The notes below the pieces were generated by a model. That model had not been told where the DNA came from. It ran no database searches and was given only the letters and a program-made list of their open reading frames with translations. Of a stretch of 64,000 nucleotides of DNA, positions 23,180 through 35,820 are shown one piece after another. Within the stretch, counting starts at the first letter, position 1. Every line of letters starts with the position of its first letter. Source of the stretch: Mytilus edulis (taxonomy: Eukaryota; Mollusca; Bivalvia; Mytilida; Mytilidae); NCBI RefSeq assembly GCF_963676685.1, contig NC_092344.1:101710749-101774748 (forward strand), read 5' to 3'. A program made the translations under genes and the position numbers.

Positions 23180-23849
23180 AGGAAATTGACAAAATGAATG
23201 CAACAATTATACATGTAAATCAAAGACTTTAAGTGTTATGGAAAATTTGAAAGATTGATAACAAAAATGTATCAGCTCACTTTTAAAAGAACATTGAGAT
23301 AGAATTTAAGTAAATAAAAATTACTTTCACTTGGTTACAATTTTTATGTAAGTGAAAATAATCCTACCAGTACATGTACATGTAATTCAAATGGATCTCA
23401 AGTAAGGCCAGATTGCTAAGTGACTTAAAAGATTTTCTCTCATTTGAAGTAGATTTGCTATAAATCAAAATGTCTAATTTGATTAAAGCTTTAATATTTC
23501 AGAAGGTAGAAGAGTTATAGACTTTATTTTTTACAAACATGTTTTTCTAGGATTCTTATATATATTGTCATAAGTTTCTAGATAAAATCACACTGGTTTG
23601 TGAATTTTCCCTGGAAGCTGGTAATTAAAAGTTGTTCATTATGAAATATTCCTGAAAATGTATACTGTCTGAAATCCGTGGTACACGGTGTGTTCAATTC
23701 GAACTCGTCAACATCCGGATTCATCTGTATCCGGGATATATGGGGTGAAAACTGTCAACAGACTCCTTATATATGTAGCAATTGTTGAACCCTGAATAAC
23801 CTAACTTTCTTTGCTGAAACTAGATAGAGCAATAGTAAATAGAAAAATT

Positions 23850-24545
23850 TGTAAGGGTTCCACAGAACCCAGTGTCTCGCATACTTTTGCTGTTAATCAC
23901 ACACTCAACAAAAACGATGCAAAAAATCAATGAAATTATTCCTCTTGATACTATCTTTTGATTTTCAGAAGCTTCATTCCAAGTTTGGTAAAAATCCAGG
24001 TTAGTTTAAGAATCTTAAAAATGTTTTAAAAACTTTAACTGCAGACTGTATGTAATGTTAACTGGAAGAAAAGTAAGTCCATTTATAAGAAAATATGGGA
24101 AAAATGGAATTTTATTTTTACAAAATTTACTTCTGGATACTATCTTCTGATCACAGACAAGCTTCTGGCCAAGTTTCATACAATTCCAGGATAGTTTAAG
24201 AAAGTTGTTAAAATTTTAAAAACTTTAACCACAGAGTGAATGTAATGTTTCCTGGCAGAAAAAAACTAAGTCCATTTATAAGTTAAATACTGAAAAAATG
24301 GAATTTTATTTTTACAAAATTTACTCCTGGATACAATCTTATGAACATAAACAAGCTTCTGGCCAAGTTTCGTAAAACTCCAGGATAGTTTAAGAAAGTT
24401 ATTTAAATTTTAAAAACTTTAACCTCAGAGTGAATATTTGTAGATGCCGCCAACAATGACACCGACGGAATATAGGATCCCTATGTCTCGCTTTTTCACT
24501 AAAGCTCGACAAAAAGGTTCCATTTTTGCAGAAATATCAGCTGTC
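23850..24545 (-). repeat. Dispersed repeat with about three internal units of roughly 190 bp
   Basis: Blocks beginning GGATACTATCTT recur near 23945, 24135 and 24325, each followed by CCAAGTTT..., CCAGGATAGTTTAAGAA and AAAACTTTAAC segments. In minus orientation the element starts near 24545 with GTCGAGCTTT...GACATAGGGATC and ends near 23850 in a hairpin (GGGTTC, TGTG, GAACCC). Its start resembles the start of the repeat at 37331, so the two are related families. Confidence 0.6.
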
Positions 24546-24597
24546 GAGCTGGCTCCTTCAAAGGAATATTGCGCCTAGATACAAATTTTAACCCTTT

Positions 24598-25150
24598 TTT
24601 AGCTCACCTGAAAACCTGGTGATAATAATCTTGCCAGACAGATATGTACATCTTCCAATCATTACATACACCAACATGACCAAATGTAGTTGACCTTTTG
24701 CTAAAAGTATCTAGGAAAGAGGTAACCAAAATAATTCAGTCTCTCCTTTTTGTGAATTAATGGCAGATAAGCTGAATATAACAACTGGATTATTCAGGTT
24801 AGAAAAGGGGCAAAGCCTTGAAGAGATTGACCAATAAAGCATGGAAATGAAGTGAAGGTCAGATGAATCTACCACATGAACATCTTACAATCATTCTCTG
24901 CAATAAATATAGTTGACCTATTGCTTAAAGCTGAGAAACCAACTAATACTCGAAAGCTCAATGTTGACCAATGTACCATGAAAATGAGGTCAAGGTCATT
25001 CGATAGAAATGAGATGTGTCAATGATTATACAACTGTATACCAAATATCAGATCTAACACTAGTAGTTACATAGAAACTGACCTAATCACAGACTAATAC
25101 TTTGTTGACATGGCTGCAGCCACTGTTAACTACACACTATAAAGTCCGAC
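24598..25150 (+). repeat. AGCTCACCTG-family dispersed repeat
   Basis: The segment begins TTTTTAGCTCACCTG, the same start as the longer element at 57330. It contains two similar blocks (CATCTTCCAATCATTACATA and CATCTTACAATCATTCTCTG) and the block GAAAATGAGGTCAAGGTCA. It is non-coding. Confidence 0.55.
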
Positions 25151-25317
25151 TTTTTCTACTACATCAAAGAGAGACAGCAACTACTGTAAATTCAGGAATT
25201 ATTGTGATGTTTTTAATTTTGCAAAAAATGCAAGAGTTGTAGTTGCAATAATTTAAACTCGCATTTTGAATTTTTTATATGAATCAATCTGGATTTCAAG
25301 TTCTCAATATTACAACC

Positions 25318-28300
25318 AGATGCTCTTTATACGACCGCAGAGGTTGAACCCTGAACGGTTGGGGCAAGTATGGACACAACATTCAAGCTGGATTCAGCTC
25401 TAAGTTTGGATTGTGATTAAAAAGTTGACACAGCATAGGTTTCGGACACAGAATGAATGTTGTCTAATGAACTTAAAATATTTTTTTGGCCTTTGAGCAA
25501 TTCACTATGCTGTTGAATATTAATCCTCTCAAAAAAATGTTTGAAGAATTTTTTTTTTATTTATGAAATCTGAAATGAGAAAAATTTAAATGCCCCCCCC
25601 CCCCCCCATTTTTTTTTTACATCCCCGTTTCCCTTTTTCCAAAACTGATCTCAATTCAAATTTCTAATGGAGTTTGCAACAATAACTACTCATTTAAATA
25701 CATCATAAAATATTAAAATGTTACAAAAGGTGCTTGTTATCACTGAATGGTAAAGATTGTTTTAATTGCTGTAATCAGTTGGTAGTAAAAGTGAATATAC
25801 ATTGTATATTGTATAAAACAATGATTTAAGTTGATTCAACTACTATTCTGGACAAAGAAAGATAACTCCAATCCATTGAAAATTTCTTGCTATTGACAAA
25901 GGGAGGGTTCCAACTTCAAACCCCCAGAACCGCACCTGGTAATTTAACCCCAAACTCAACCCCAGCCCAAACTTTGCAATATGGAACCTTGGTACAAAGT
26001 CAGAAAGATCCTTACACACACACAAGTAACTGTCCGGAACTACAAACCAGATGCTCCGCAGGGCGTAGCTTTATACGACCGCAGAGGTTGAACCCTGAAC
26101 GGTTGGGGCAAGTATGGACACAACATTCAAGCTGGATTCAGCTCTAAATTTGGATTGTGATTAAATAGTTGACACAGCATAGGTTTCTGACACAGAATGA
26201 ATGTGTTCTAATGAACTTAAAATTTTTGTTTTCTCTTAGAGCAATTCACTATGCTGTTGAATATTAATTCTCTCAAAAAAATGTTTGAAGAAATTTTCTT
26301 TTTTATTTATGAAATTTCAAATGAGAAAAATTGAACCCAATTTTTTTAATCACATCCCCCTTTCCCTTATTCCAAAACTAATCTCAATTAAAATTTCTAG
26401 TGGAGTTTGCAACAATAACTACTCATTTAAATACATCATAAAATATTAAGATGTAAAAAACTGCTTGTTATCACTGAATGGTAAAGATTATTTTAATTTA
26501 TCAGTTGGTAGTAAAAAGTGAATATACATTGTATATTGTATATAACAAAGATTTAAGTTGATTCTGGACAAAGAAAGATAACTCCAATTAAAAAAAATCT
26601 TGCTATTGCACAATATTTTGCAATTAGATATTTCTTGCTTACTATTCTGGACAAAGAAAGATAACTCTAATTAACAAAAAATTTGCTATTTCACAATATT
26701 GTGCAATTAGATATTTCTTGCCATTGCGCAATACTGTGCAATTGAAAAGACTTGCTATTGCACAATACTTAATATAATAATTTTAGATCCTGATTTGGAC
26801 CAACTTGAAAACTGGGCCCATAATAAAAAATCTAAGTACATTTTTGGATTCAGCATATCAAAGAACCCCAAGATTTCAATTTTTGTTAAAATCAGACTAA
26901 GTTTAATTTTGGACCCTTTGGACTTTAGTGTAGACCAATTTGAAAACAGGACCAAAAATGAAGAATCTACATACACAGTTAGATTTGGTATATCAAAGAA
27001 CCCCATTTATTCAATTTTTGATGAAATCAAACAAAGTTTAATTTTGGACCACGATTTGGACCAACTTGAAAACTGGGCCAATAATCAAGAATCTAAGTAC
27101 ATTTTTAGATTCAGCATATCAAAGAACCTAACTGATTCATTTTTTGTCAAAATCAAACTAAGTTTAATTTTGGACCCTTTGGACCTTAATGTAGACCAAT
27201 TTGAAAATGGGACCAAAAGTAAAGAATCTACATACACAGTCATGACAGTTAGATTCGGCATATCAAAGAACTCCAATTATTCAATTTTGATGAAATCAAA
27301 CAAAGTTTAATTTTGGACCCTTTGGGCCCCTTATTCTGTTGGGACCAAAACTCCCAAAATCAATACCTACCTTCCTTTTATGGTCATAAACCTAGTGTTT
27401 AAATTTCATAGATTTCTATTTACTTATACTAACGTTATGGTGCGAAAACCAAGAAAAATGCTTATTTGGGTCCCTTTTTGGCCCCTAATTCCTAAACTGT
27501 TGGGACCTTAACTCCCAAAATCAATACCAACCTTCCTTTTGTAGTCATTAACATTGTGTTTAAATTTCATTGATTTCTATTTACTTAAACTAATGTTATT
27601 GTGCGAAAACCAAGAATTATGCTTATTTGGGCCCTTTTTTGGCCCTTAATTCCTAAACTGTTGAAACCAAAACTCCCAAAATCAATCCCAACCGTTCTTT
27701 TGTGGTCATAAACCTTGTGTCAAAATTTCATAGATTTCTATTAACTTAAACTAAAGTTATAGTGCGAAAACCAAGAAAATGCTTATTTGGGCCCTTTTTG
27801 GCCCCTAATTCCTAAAATGTTGGGACCAAAACTCCCAAAATCAATACCAACCTTCCTTTTGTGGTCATAAACCTTGTGTTAAAATTTCATAGATTTCCAT
27901 TCACTTTTACTAAAGTTAGAGTGCGAAAACTAAAAGTATTCGGACGACGACGACGCCAACGTGATAGCAATATACGACGAAAATTTTTTCAAATTTTGCG
28001 GTCGTATAAAAATCCTTAACTGTTGGCACCATAACCCCCAAAATGAATCACAATCATCTACTTGTGGTATTGAACATAGTGGTACAATTTCAGAGCAATA
28101 GAATTACTTAAACATAAGTTATTATCCTAAAACTAGAAAATGCTTGTTTTGGGCCCTTAGTTCCTAAACAGTTGGGACCATCATCCCCAACCTTCCTTCA
28201 GTGGTATTGAACCTTAATCTTAAAAGATCACTTCACTAAAACTAAAGTTATTGTCCAGAAACCAAAGGTGTCTTCGGACAACGACAACATCATAGCATTA

Positions 28301-28340
28301 TACAAACCCCAAAAAAATTTTGTGGTATAAAAATTATTTA
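25318..28340 (+). mobile_element. Outer copy of a Mytilus-type element, split by a second copy
   Basis: The left part (25318-26040) starts CAGATGCTCTTTATACGACC and holds the same blocks as the inner copy (GTTGAACCCTGAACGGTTGG; TGGACACAACATTCAAGCTG). The right part (about 28004-28340) continues with the repeated CCAAAAT blocks and ends GTGGTATAAAA. The inner copy occupies 26045-28003. Divergence between outer and inner copies, and a different right end, suggest a subfamily relationship. A run of about 15 C lies at about 25594. The junctions are approximate. Confidence 0.6.
26045..28003 (+). mobile_element. Inner, well-preserved non-autonomous element (TTTATACGACCGC ends)
   Basis: The element runs from CCAGATGCTCCGCAGGGCG and TTTATACGACCGCAG to TTTTGCGGTCGTATAAAA, so its ends carry inverted TTATACGACCGC. 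A near-identical copy in opposite orientation interrupts the BEL element at 50776-52731, and a diverged copy lies at 60421-61404. The interior holds alternating repeats of 135 and 126 bp (26795-27310) and then about four similar blocks of roughly 165 bp containing GGCCCTTTTTGGCCC. Because both unit lengths are multiples of three, one frame stays open for 171 codons; I regard it as a side effect of the repeat unless expression is shown. Confidence 0.7.
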
Positions 28341-28794
28341 TATTCTCTATATGTGCATCCATCCCTATGTTGTGTTCTTTTTAGTTATTAACATACAATA
28401 TCAATGTTAGATACAAATCCCTGCAAGACACAGAAAGAGTGCAAAAAACCTGTTTGAATTGTTAAAGATAAGTTAAAACCCATGACATAAAGATATTTTA
28501 TTTAGACAAAATATTTCTGTTCATTAACAACTCACACCATACGTTTACAACTATACCTAAATGACATGATGATATCACAAGATCGCTTTGAGTTAATGAC
28601 ACATTGTGCAGTGAATCTACATTCATACATCATTGAAACTTTCATATCCCTTTCAATAACAGTCAAAACATTTATATACTCTGTGCAAATATACTTTTAT
28701 ATCTCTACTACATAAAATACACATTTAAAAAAAATTGCAAGGAAAATTTAGACTTAGTCATTTATCTTTATATTTTTGTTATAAAAGTACTTAA

Positions 28795-29340
28795 GGGGGT
28801 TCGCGGGTCTAAATCATTTCTATATTTTTCTATAAATGAACTTTATCTTATAGTTAATAGAAAAATAAAATAAAAAAGTGGGGTCACCGCTCATTTGCGC
28901 TCACAATCTGCCTTCGAAAAAAAGCATACATTTTTGTATAGGTGTGTTTTTTTCTGTTGAACTAATAGGAGAAATAAAGGTAAATATCGAAATAAAAAAA
29001 GAAATTTATTACAGAAATCGCTAAATTTTACAATAATTTAGTTTAAGTATAGTGTATATATGGAAATTATATTAAAAAATGTAGGTCACCGATGAGTTAA
29101 AATAGATATTTCAATTTTAAAGCCAAAAAATGTCATTTTTCCGGCAAAGGGAGATAATTTGGAACTTTTTCAATGATGTATATTTTTTAAAAGTCATCTG
29201 GGACCAACACGAATTGATTGTTTTGAATGATACTTGTTGTACCATATGATAAAGTAACAACTACAAAAGGTAATAAATAAAATTTGTAATGAAAAACAAA
29301 TGTTTATTTTTTTCTGAAATTTTTATACCCTCGAGCCTCC
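28795..29340. mobile_element. MITE with TTAA target duplication
   Basis: TTAA flanks both ends (28791-28794 and 29341-29344). The left end GGGGGTTCGCGGGTCTAAAT is matched by the right end read in reverse (GGAGGCTCGAGGGTATAAAA). TTAA duplications occur with Kolobok and piggyBac transposons; the run of G at the tip suggests Kolobok. The 546-bp element is non-coding and includes repeated GGTCACCG motifs. Confidence 0.65.
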
Positions 29341-29344
29341 TTAA

Positions 29345-30580
29345 CACATCTTCATGACTTTCAATCCCTTTTTATTTGATGATGTTCAGTAAAACATGGA
29401 AGTTGCTGCAAAGGGTTATTGAATCAAACAGTGAATAATCCTATGTTAAAATTTGCCTTTGCATTTTACTGTGTTTTGTTGGTATTTGACTCAATCTTCA
29501 TTCACCTAGGCTCTCAGCTAGGCTATACATAAAGGACAGTTTTTAAAGATTGAGAAAGCCAGAATACTCATGTTGTGAACTACATCCTGTCTTCATCAGT
29601 CAAATTGGCAATCCTTCTTGTCAGTTAAGATTGGAGTAATATAAATTTATCCACACACAGTGGTTTGAAATGGCAACCTTGGTGAAGACATGCTAGTGAG
29701 CACTGTAGAGGAAAAACTTAAAGACGGATGATGTTTAAGTCCAAAAATGGTCCCATGACTATTTTCCAAGTTTGTTATGAAAATTATTGTTGTACAGACA
29801 CATGAAAATAAATTTAGTCTATTATAATTTTCATTTAAACAAACAAATAAGTTATAAATAAAAGTTACTTTTAAAAAAATAGTACATTTACACTACACAG
29901 TATACAGTCATCATCATATGATGGTCTTAATAGGTTTACAATATTTCGTACAACATCAGCATAATATTTAGTTAAATTATGATGTAACATTCCACTTTTC
30001 TTTCCTGATAATAGTTACCTTCTCCTTATATCTCAAACTACATATTCATTTCAACATAAGATAACATTGATCCATGAATCATAAGGCTCTTTTCATACAC
30101 TTGTTCATCCTAACATGAGATACACATTCAAACTTGCGTCAAGTAATCTTTATCATTAAAACTGCAGATAAGCTTTTGTAGTAAATCCTTTTTCTAAATA
30201 TTTTATCTTCCAAATTTATATATTTTTTAGCTTGTAACATGAAATTGTTGATCTTTTTAAGCATATAAAAGTCATTTTTGCTTACAAAAATCATCTAATT
30301 TTAAACATTTCTTAAGCATTCCACCAAATATCAGCATAATTATACAATAAACATTTACACTGCTCAACATATACCAATATCACCCCTCATTTTAACTATT
30401 TACATGGCTTTAATGGGTTTTTACTTTCAATGTTTCCCTAATTTACATATAGGTGTAAGAAAAATTCCATTTAAGTTTTTATGAAACACACTTCTTAGCA
30501 CTTTTCTACAGTAAAAAATAACAATATATAAACAAATACCACTAAACAGCCATAAACTTCTGCAGATGTATAAAACAATA
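29345..30580. other. Intergenic sequence downstream of MANF
   Basis: This is AT-rich, with no ORF or repeat end that I can support. It probably includes the end of the MANF transcript near its left part, but no boundary is visible beyond the polyadenylation signal. Confidence 0.35.
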
Positions 30581-30581
30581 A

Positions 30582-30587
30582 TTTATT
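30582..30587 (-). terminator. Polyadenylation signal of MANF
   Basis: AATAAA on the minus strand lies about 70 bases downstream of the MANF stop codon, at a suitable distance for the 3' end. Confidence 0.5.
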
Positions 30588-30653
30588 TTCCTTCGAATAA
30601 TCTAACAATACTCAATAGTTATAATAGTTTTTTTTCCCTAAGTAGTATTAACA

Positions 30654-33600
30654 TTATAACTCTGTCTTCCTCTTTTTAGCAGCCTCTGGAGCATACTTAG
30701 GCATTAGATCCTCCACCACTTTAATAAAGTCTGACTTTTCAGCACATCCTTTACATGCATTATCTTCTCCCCAGTTAGATAAAATCTTTTTCAAATCTTT
30801 TACTTTCAACTTCTTCAAATTAACTGATGAGAGATCAATTTCTTTATCTGAAATAAACGAAGAGTGGATAAATGACATGGGGTAAATAGCAATTAGAAAA
30901 CCATCCAACCACAAAAATAAGACATTTTTAGGGCAACATACAGATAGGTGGCTTCACAATCAAATGAATTGAGTCTATATTAGTTGCAAATATAAAAGAA
31001 TCAGATTTGCCATTAACAGCACACAATTCAACAAATAGTGAAAGCCACATGACAACTATCAATAAGGTCAAATTATTTGATTTTCAAAACAATTAAAAAT
31101 ATCAACAGAAGTGAGAAGAGCTTTCAGATAGTGTCTTATGACTGTAATATCCCTGCAAGTACTTAGATGTTTAGAATATTGTAACTATCAACTGACAATT
31201 TCAGCTCAGAAGATAAAATAAAATGGTAAAAATTGTCATAAAACTAAGGGCAATGCCTCCTTTATAAAGTTGTCAAAACATTTTTTGTCCAAATGGACTT
31301 TTGGTAGATATTAATATTCTAAAAATTATACCCTGTCAGATTATAAAACTTTCATATAACTACCCCTACATGTATGTTCTATTTTAGCTTTGGTGGCAGG
31401 ATAAATTATGAGACAAGTTTTTTCAAACTCAATATCCTAAGCGTGAATGATGTAAAGTTTGGTTCAAGTTGTCCCAGGAGTTTCAGAGGAATGGATCTTT
31501 GTAAAACTTAACAGAGAATGATGGACATCAGGTGATGAACAAGGTCAAGGTGAGCTACAATGACAACCATTAAATTCTTGTGCATTTTAAATGGTCAAAA
31601 TCATTGATCTTATAAACATAGTACCCGTAAATGGTATTAACTTAAAGCCAATCCTTACCATATTTAAGTTCACATATCTGACCATCTGCGTCTTTCAGTT
31701 TACTACACAGTTTTTCTGCAGGCATGTGGTAGCCTATTGGTTTAGATATCATACGTAGGATATTTGTTGCTGAAGTTTCTAAACCACCAATGTAGTAACA
31801 CTAAAATAAAAGAAAATATCAAAAATACTTATTATATAAATGTAATATGTCAAAATATTGTTCAGTTAAGTATTGTAACGTATGCTATGCAAAATATAAT
31901 TTGCATGACTTTGCCAGCCCACATACAAGGAAATGTTGAAACATGCAGTAAATTTTGAATTATGCATGGTCATTAGCTATATTTTATTTCCATGAAAAAG
32001 CCTGCTCTCCTTTGTCAAGAAGAATTTACAATGATTATCTAAGATAGAACACCTCGATAGTGTTAAAATAAGCCAAAATTACAAAAGATCACTGAAGGCA
32101 TTCAACATTGCAGGCTTGCAGCGATAACACAAGATGTCTGTTGAAAAACCTTATCCTGGTTTTTTTTGTTCCTTTGTATTATTTTTCCATAATACATCAT
32201 AAAGAAGTATTAGATTCCTGTCAAATTTGTATATCTTAATTCTTATCAATTATAATAAAAGTATGATGATCAATAAAGCAATATTCACCAATAACCTTTA
32301 AGAGCTAAAATGGTAGCAAGTCATTCACCAATTTTGATCCGGAAAATCAAATTTACATTATCTTTCATGAATACATGACATATATGTACTTACAAATCGT
32401 TCTTCTTTATTTTTCAAATTTTTGCAGAAATTTTTCAATTCTTGTTCGACTTTATCTTGATTCTTTTTTACATCCTCGTCTATGGAGTTAACAAATCTGT
32501 CTAAAACTTTGATACACACTGAAAAAACAAAATAAAAATACCATATCAGTTTTACAATAGTAATAAATTGATACATGGCTACTAACGAGTTAAATGTACC
32601 CACTGCTGAGTAATAAATCATTGTTGTACTTAAATAAAAATATGGTAAAAGTCCCTTATTAACTTCCATAAAAAGAGTCAAATCAAAATGACAGTTTAGT
32701 AATATATCACCAACAACTTGATGGCAAACAAACCTACCAAGTAAGAGAGCTTTCTGTTGACGTGTCAGAGAAATTGCATTCATAGCATTGTGGTACAAGA
32801 GTAAACAAGATAGAAAAATGTCCCCTTTGCTGTATATTTATTACATTTTGTGTAAATTTATGGATTGTTCCATGTGCAACGCATGGGACACCTGAGATTG
32901 GTATAGAATGAGTGTGCAGAGGTTGTAAAATTTTGTAATCACAGGTAAGAATTCCAAATTTTTCTGCATTTATAATAGACATATTTACACTTGTATGCAA
33001 ATTTTTCCGCCACAATTTAAAAGTGATTGTTGCTTGACGTCAAAAGGTGATTTGGAGTCGATCTAAGGTTATTCGGAGGCAAGATACATCTAAATACCAA
33101 AAGTGTAAATACGTTTATTATTACATGTGTAAAAGATTCATATACTGTTAAGTTGGGAGTTGACCTTATACCCAAATCATTTAGAAATATCTGTAACCTG
33201 ACGGGGTATATTTGGAGATAAAAACTACAATCTATTTTATGCAGAAAAAAAGAGGCCCAGGATTAAGTAAAGTATCCTGTTTAATGCTTTCAAAGATGAG
33301 ATATTTTTGCCTATCATTATGGCCCTTGCAATGAAGTAGTTGGTGCTATATAGCTTTATGGCCCACAACGAAGTTGTCTGTACCATATAGTTTTACCCTT
33401 GTCCGTCATTCCATAAATTCTGTCATTCCGCAACAAATCATTATACATTTTTTTTTCTAAATGCCTTCAGATATTATGCCGATATTTGGTATGTGAGTTA
33501 ACCATGATGAGTTACAGATCACTTTTAAGTTAGGTTCTGCTCCGCTGATTTTTGTCAAAATTAAGGGTTTACATCTTTGAAAATAGTTGAAAATCACAAT

Positions 33601-35659
33601 TATACAGATTTTTTTTCTATATGCATTCAAATTTTGAGTTAATTTTTGATATGTGACACTACCATCATGTTTGTGTCCACAAGTGTTGTTGAAATTGCAG
33701 TTTTTCAATTTTTTGAGACGGGGCCAATCATGTCGTTTTGACACCTCTAGTTCAACTATGACACACTATTAATACACAAAATTACAAATTTCAGGAAAAG
33801 TCTTTAAAATTATGCAAATCACAAAGAGAAAGTTAAGTTTTCTTTTAAATAGATAGTGCAACACCAAAAATTAAAGTGCCATTGTCAATAGCACTTTAAT
33901 TTTTGGTGTTGCGGAAATTGTTTGTGACATTAACTACTTAGCAGCTACACGTGTATGATGTTTCCTGAAAGTGTATTATCAGTTGTTAGGAATGTTATTC
34001 TTTTCAAAATACTGCATCAAATTTGAGAAAATAATATATTCCCAAAGGTTGCATATAATAAATGTGAATAAGACCAATCTGTAATTACTCTGAATTGATC
34101 AATATTTTTTTCTTGAAAAGTTGGAAAATATTGCCATTGGCAATTAATTAGTATGTTCCCCTTGTGTAGATAGATTGTTGGAAGAAGCATGACCCAACCT
34201 CCAAGAGTTCAGTTGGCAGTGAACCTATTACTTTCGTAATATTTAAACTAGATATTCTTATATCTTAAGACCCTTTTTTGGTGACTGATTGTTCTAATTT
34301 TTATCTACTAGTGATGGCTGGTGTTGTATAAAAAAAAATTCTGGTCATGTGAAACACTTTAGTATATTGTTGGTTAAGTGCCTCAGCCTTTTCATGGTCT
34401 GTTTCTGCTACTTTGTTTTCTTTAGGATATGGACAATGTAGTTTTCAGGGTCTGTTTCTGCTACTTTGTTTTTCTTTAGGACATGTACAATGTAGTTTTC
34501 AGGGTCTGTTTCTGCTACTTTGTTTTCTTTAGGACATGTACAATGTAGTTTTCAGGGTCTGTTTCTGCTACTTTGTTTTCTTTAGGATATGGACAATGTA
34601 GTTTTCAGGGTCTGTTTCTGCTACTTTGTTTTTTTCTTTAGGACATGTACAATGTAGTTTTCAGGGTCTGTTTCTGCTACTTTGTTTTCTTTAGGACATG
34701 TACAATGTAGTTTTCAGGGTCTGTTTCTGCTACTTTGTTTTCTTTAGGACATGTACAATGTAGTTTTCAGGGTCTGTTTCTGCTACTTTGTTTTCTTTAG
34801 GACATGGACAATGTAGTAAGTAAATGTGGAATTCCTTGTTTTTACAAATTTATCCTTTCTGATAACCACTATTAGGTTGTTAACATAGGAGTTCCTTCCT
34901 TGTTTATTAAAAGTAAGCCTAATTTCCTGCCATTATATAAATGTACAAATGTATGTATGTATGCAGTTCCGTCTGTGAACGGAGGATCCCTTGATTCCTG
35001 GGAGGGTAAAGTGGAATCTGTATATATTCACTCCCTTGTCAGGATGAATGGAGATGTGTCACTTACTTAAATACACCAGGACAATCCCCAACCTAAGGGA
35101 GTGTTATGACACTGTAAAAGTTATTATGGTGGAGGAGGTCGAGTACTTGCAGAGAAGCTCTGAGCTTTTCAGCAGGAACAGACAAAGCAAAAAGACATCT
35201 ATACATAAATTATTTGATCTCCAGTTGGAGCCTCCTTAATTCAAATATTTGTTACTGGGGGAAAAGTTTTGATTCCTCCCTACAATTGTAATTACATTCT
35301 AATCTAATCTTCCTTTAATTATTGCTCGTATATTCTTACAGGTATAAATTTCCTCGTGTTGTGCTTTCAATGACATTATGTGCCCATACATTATTTTAGC
35401 TGTGTCGGGGTAAAAAAAAGGGGGGTGTATGCTCAAATTTACTTAGGGCGACTGTCCAACAATCGAAAGCTTGGTTATTCAAGTTCCACCAATTATGATC
35501 TGTAGAAAATTATAACACGAGCCCTCAGCCCCTCACATATATTAATATAGACAGTCATCATTTCTTACCTTCACATTCCCCTGCTTTCAAAGCGGCTGAA
35601 CCGGCAAACATTAACCAGAGACACGAAAGTGCCACCCAAGATACAATTTCAATCTTCAT
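30654..35659 (-). CDS. MANF: Mesencephalic astrocyte-derived neurotrophic factor (MANF/CDNF family), complete
   Basis: MANF is a small secreted and ER-resident protein that buffers BiP function, is induced by ER stress and supports neurons and other cells. Four minus-strand coding exons have consistent phases: 35569-35659 (start ATG, hydrophobic signal peptide), 32394-32518, 31659-31800 and 30654-30847 (stop TAA). They total 183 codons, the family's usual size. The saposin-like N-terminal half includes the E-V-C-I motif across the first intron, [12 protein letters not shown] and CYYIGG. The SAP-like C-terminal half contains [12 protein letters not shown], the conserved CKGC (CXXC) and [10 protein letters not shown]. 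The protein ends KTEL, a KDEL-like retention signal (mammalian MANF ends RTDL). Invertebrates usually have one gene of this family, so it stands for both MANF and CDNF. It lies divergent to HSPA14, as CDNF does in human. Confidence 0.96.
33290..33750. repeat. Dispersed repeat in MANF intron 1
   Basis: The segment contains pairs of similar blocks: TATGGCCCTTGCAATGAAGT with TATGGCCCACAACGAAGTTG, and TATGCCGATATTTGGTATGT with TTGAGTTAATTTTTGATATG. Each follows a T-run and the motif CTAAATGCCTTCA or TATATGCATTCA. It appears to be a tandem pair of units of about 130-160 bp. Confidence 0.5.
33858..33912. other. Perfect 22-bp inverted repeat with 11-nt loop
   Basis: Positions 33858-33879 and 33891-33912 are exact reverse complements; the arm starts GCAACACCAAAAATTAAAGT. 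The loop is CATTGTCAATA. The hairpin lies in MANF intron 1. It could be a miniature transposon reduced to its termini, or a transcribed hairpin; no repeat copy was seen in this window. Confidence 0.7.
34396..34821. repeat. 53-bp minisatellite, about eight units
   Basis: Unit starts are at 34396, 34449, 34503, 34556, 34609, 34665, 34718 and 34771, so the period is 53 with small length changes in T-runs. Each unit contains GGTCTGTTTCTGCTACTTTG and then TTTTCTTTAGGACATG. The array lies in MANF intron 1. On the plus strand each unit looks like a pyrimidine tract with an AG, but no plus-strand gene is known here. Confidence 0.9.
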
Positions 35660-35820
35660 TCTCAGTTTACAACGAGCACAATTAAGTTAACTGAGTTTTC
35701 TTTAAGTCTTGTGGTAAATTTTCTAAATTAATCACCAACTTTCATTCAACTTTGACGTTTTAGAGTATTTACTGCGTTTACGCAAATTTTGACAGACGTG
35801 TATCACAGGAAGCACATGTA

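Noticed and set aside
34396-34821. CRISPR-like array (regular repeats at about 53 bp)
   Set aside because: Whole units repeat without unique spacers, and the DNA is animal; it is a minisatellite.
35048-35239. 64-codon plus-strand ORF in MANF intron 1
   Set aside because: The sequence looks ordinary for a peptide, but there is no recognisable domain, no splice or promoter context, and it lies inside another gene's intron.
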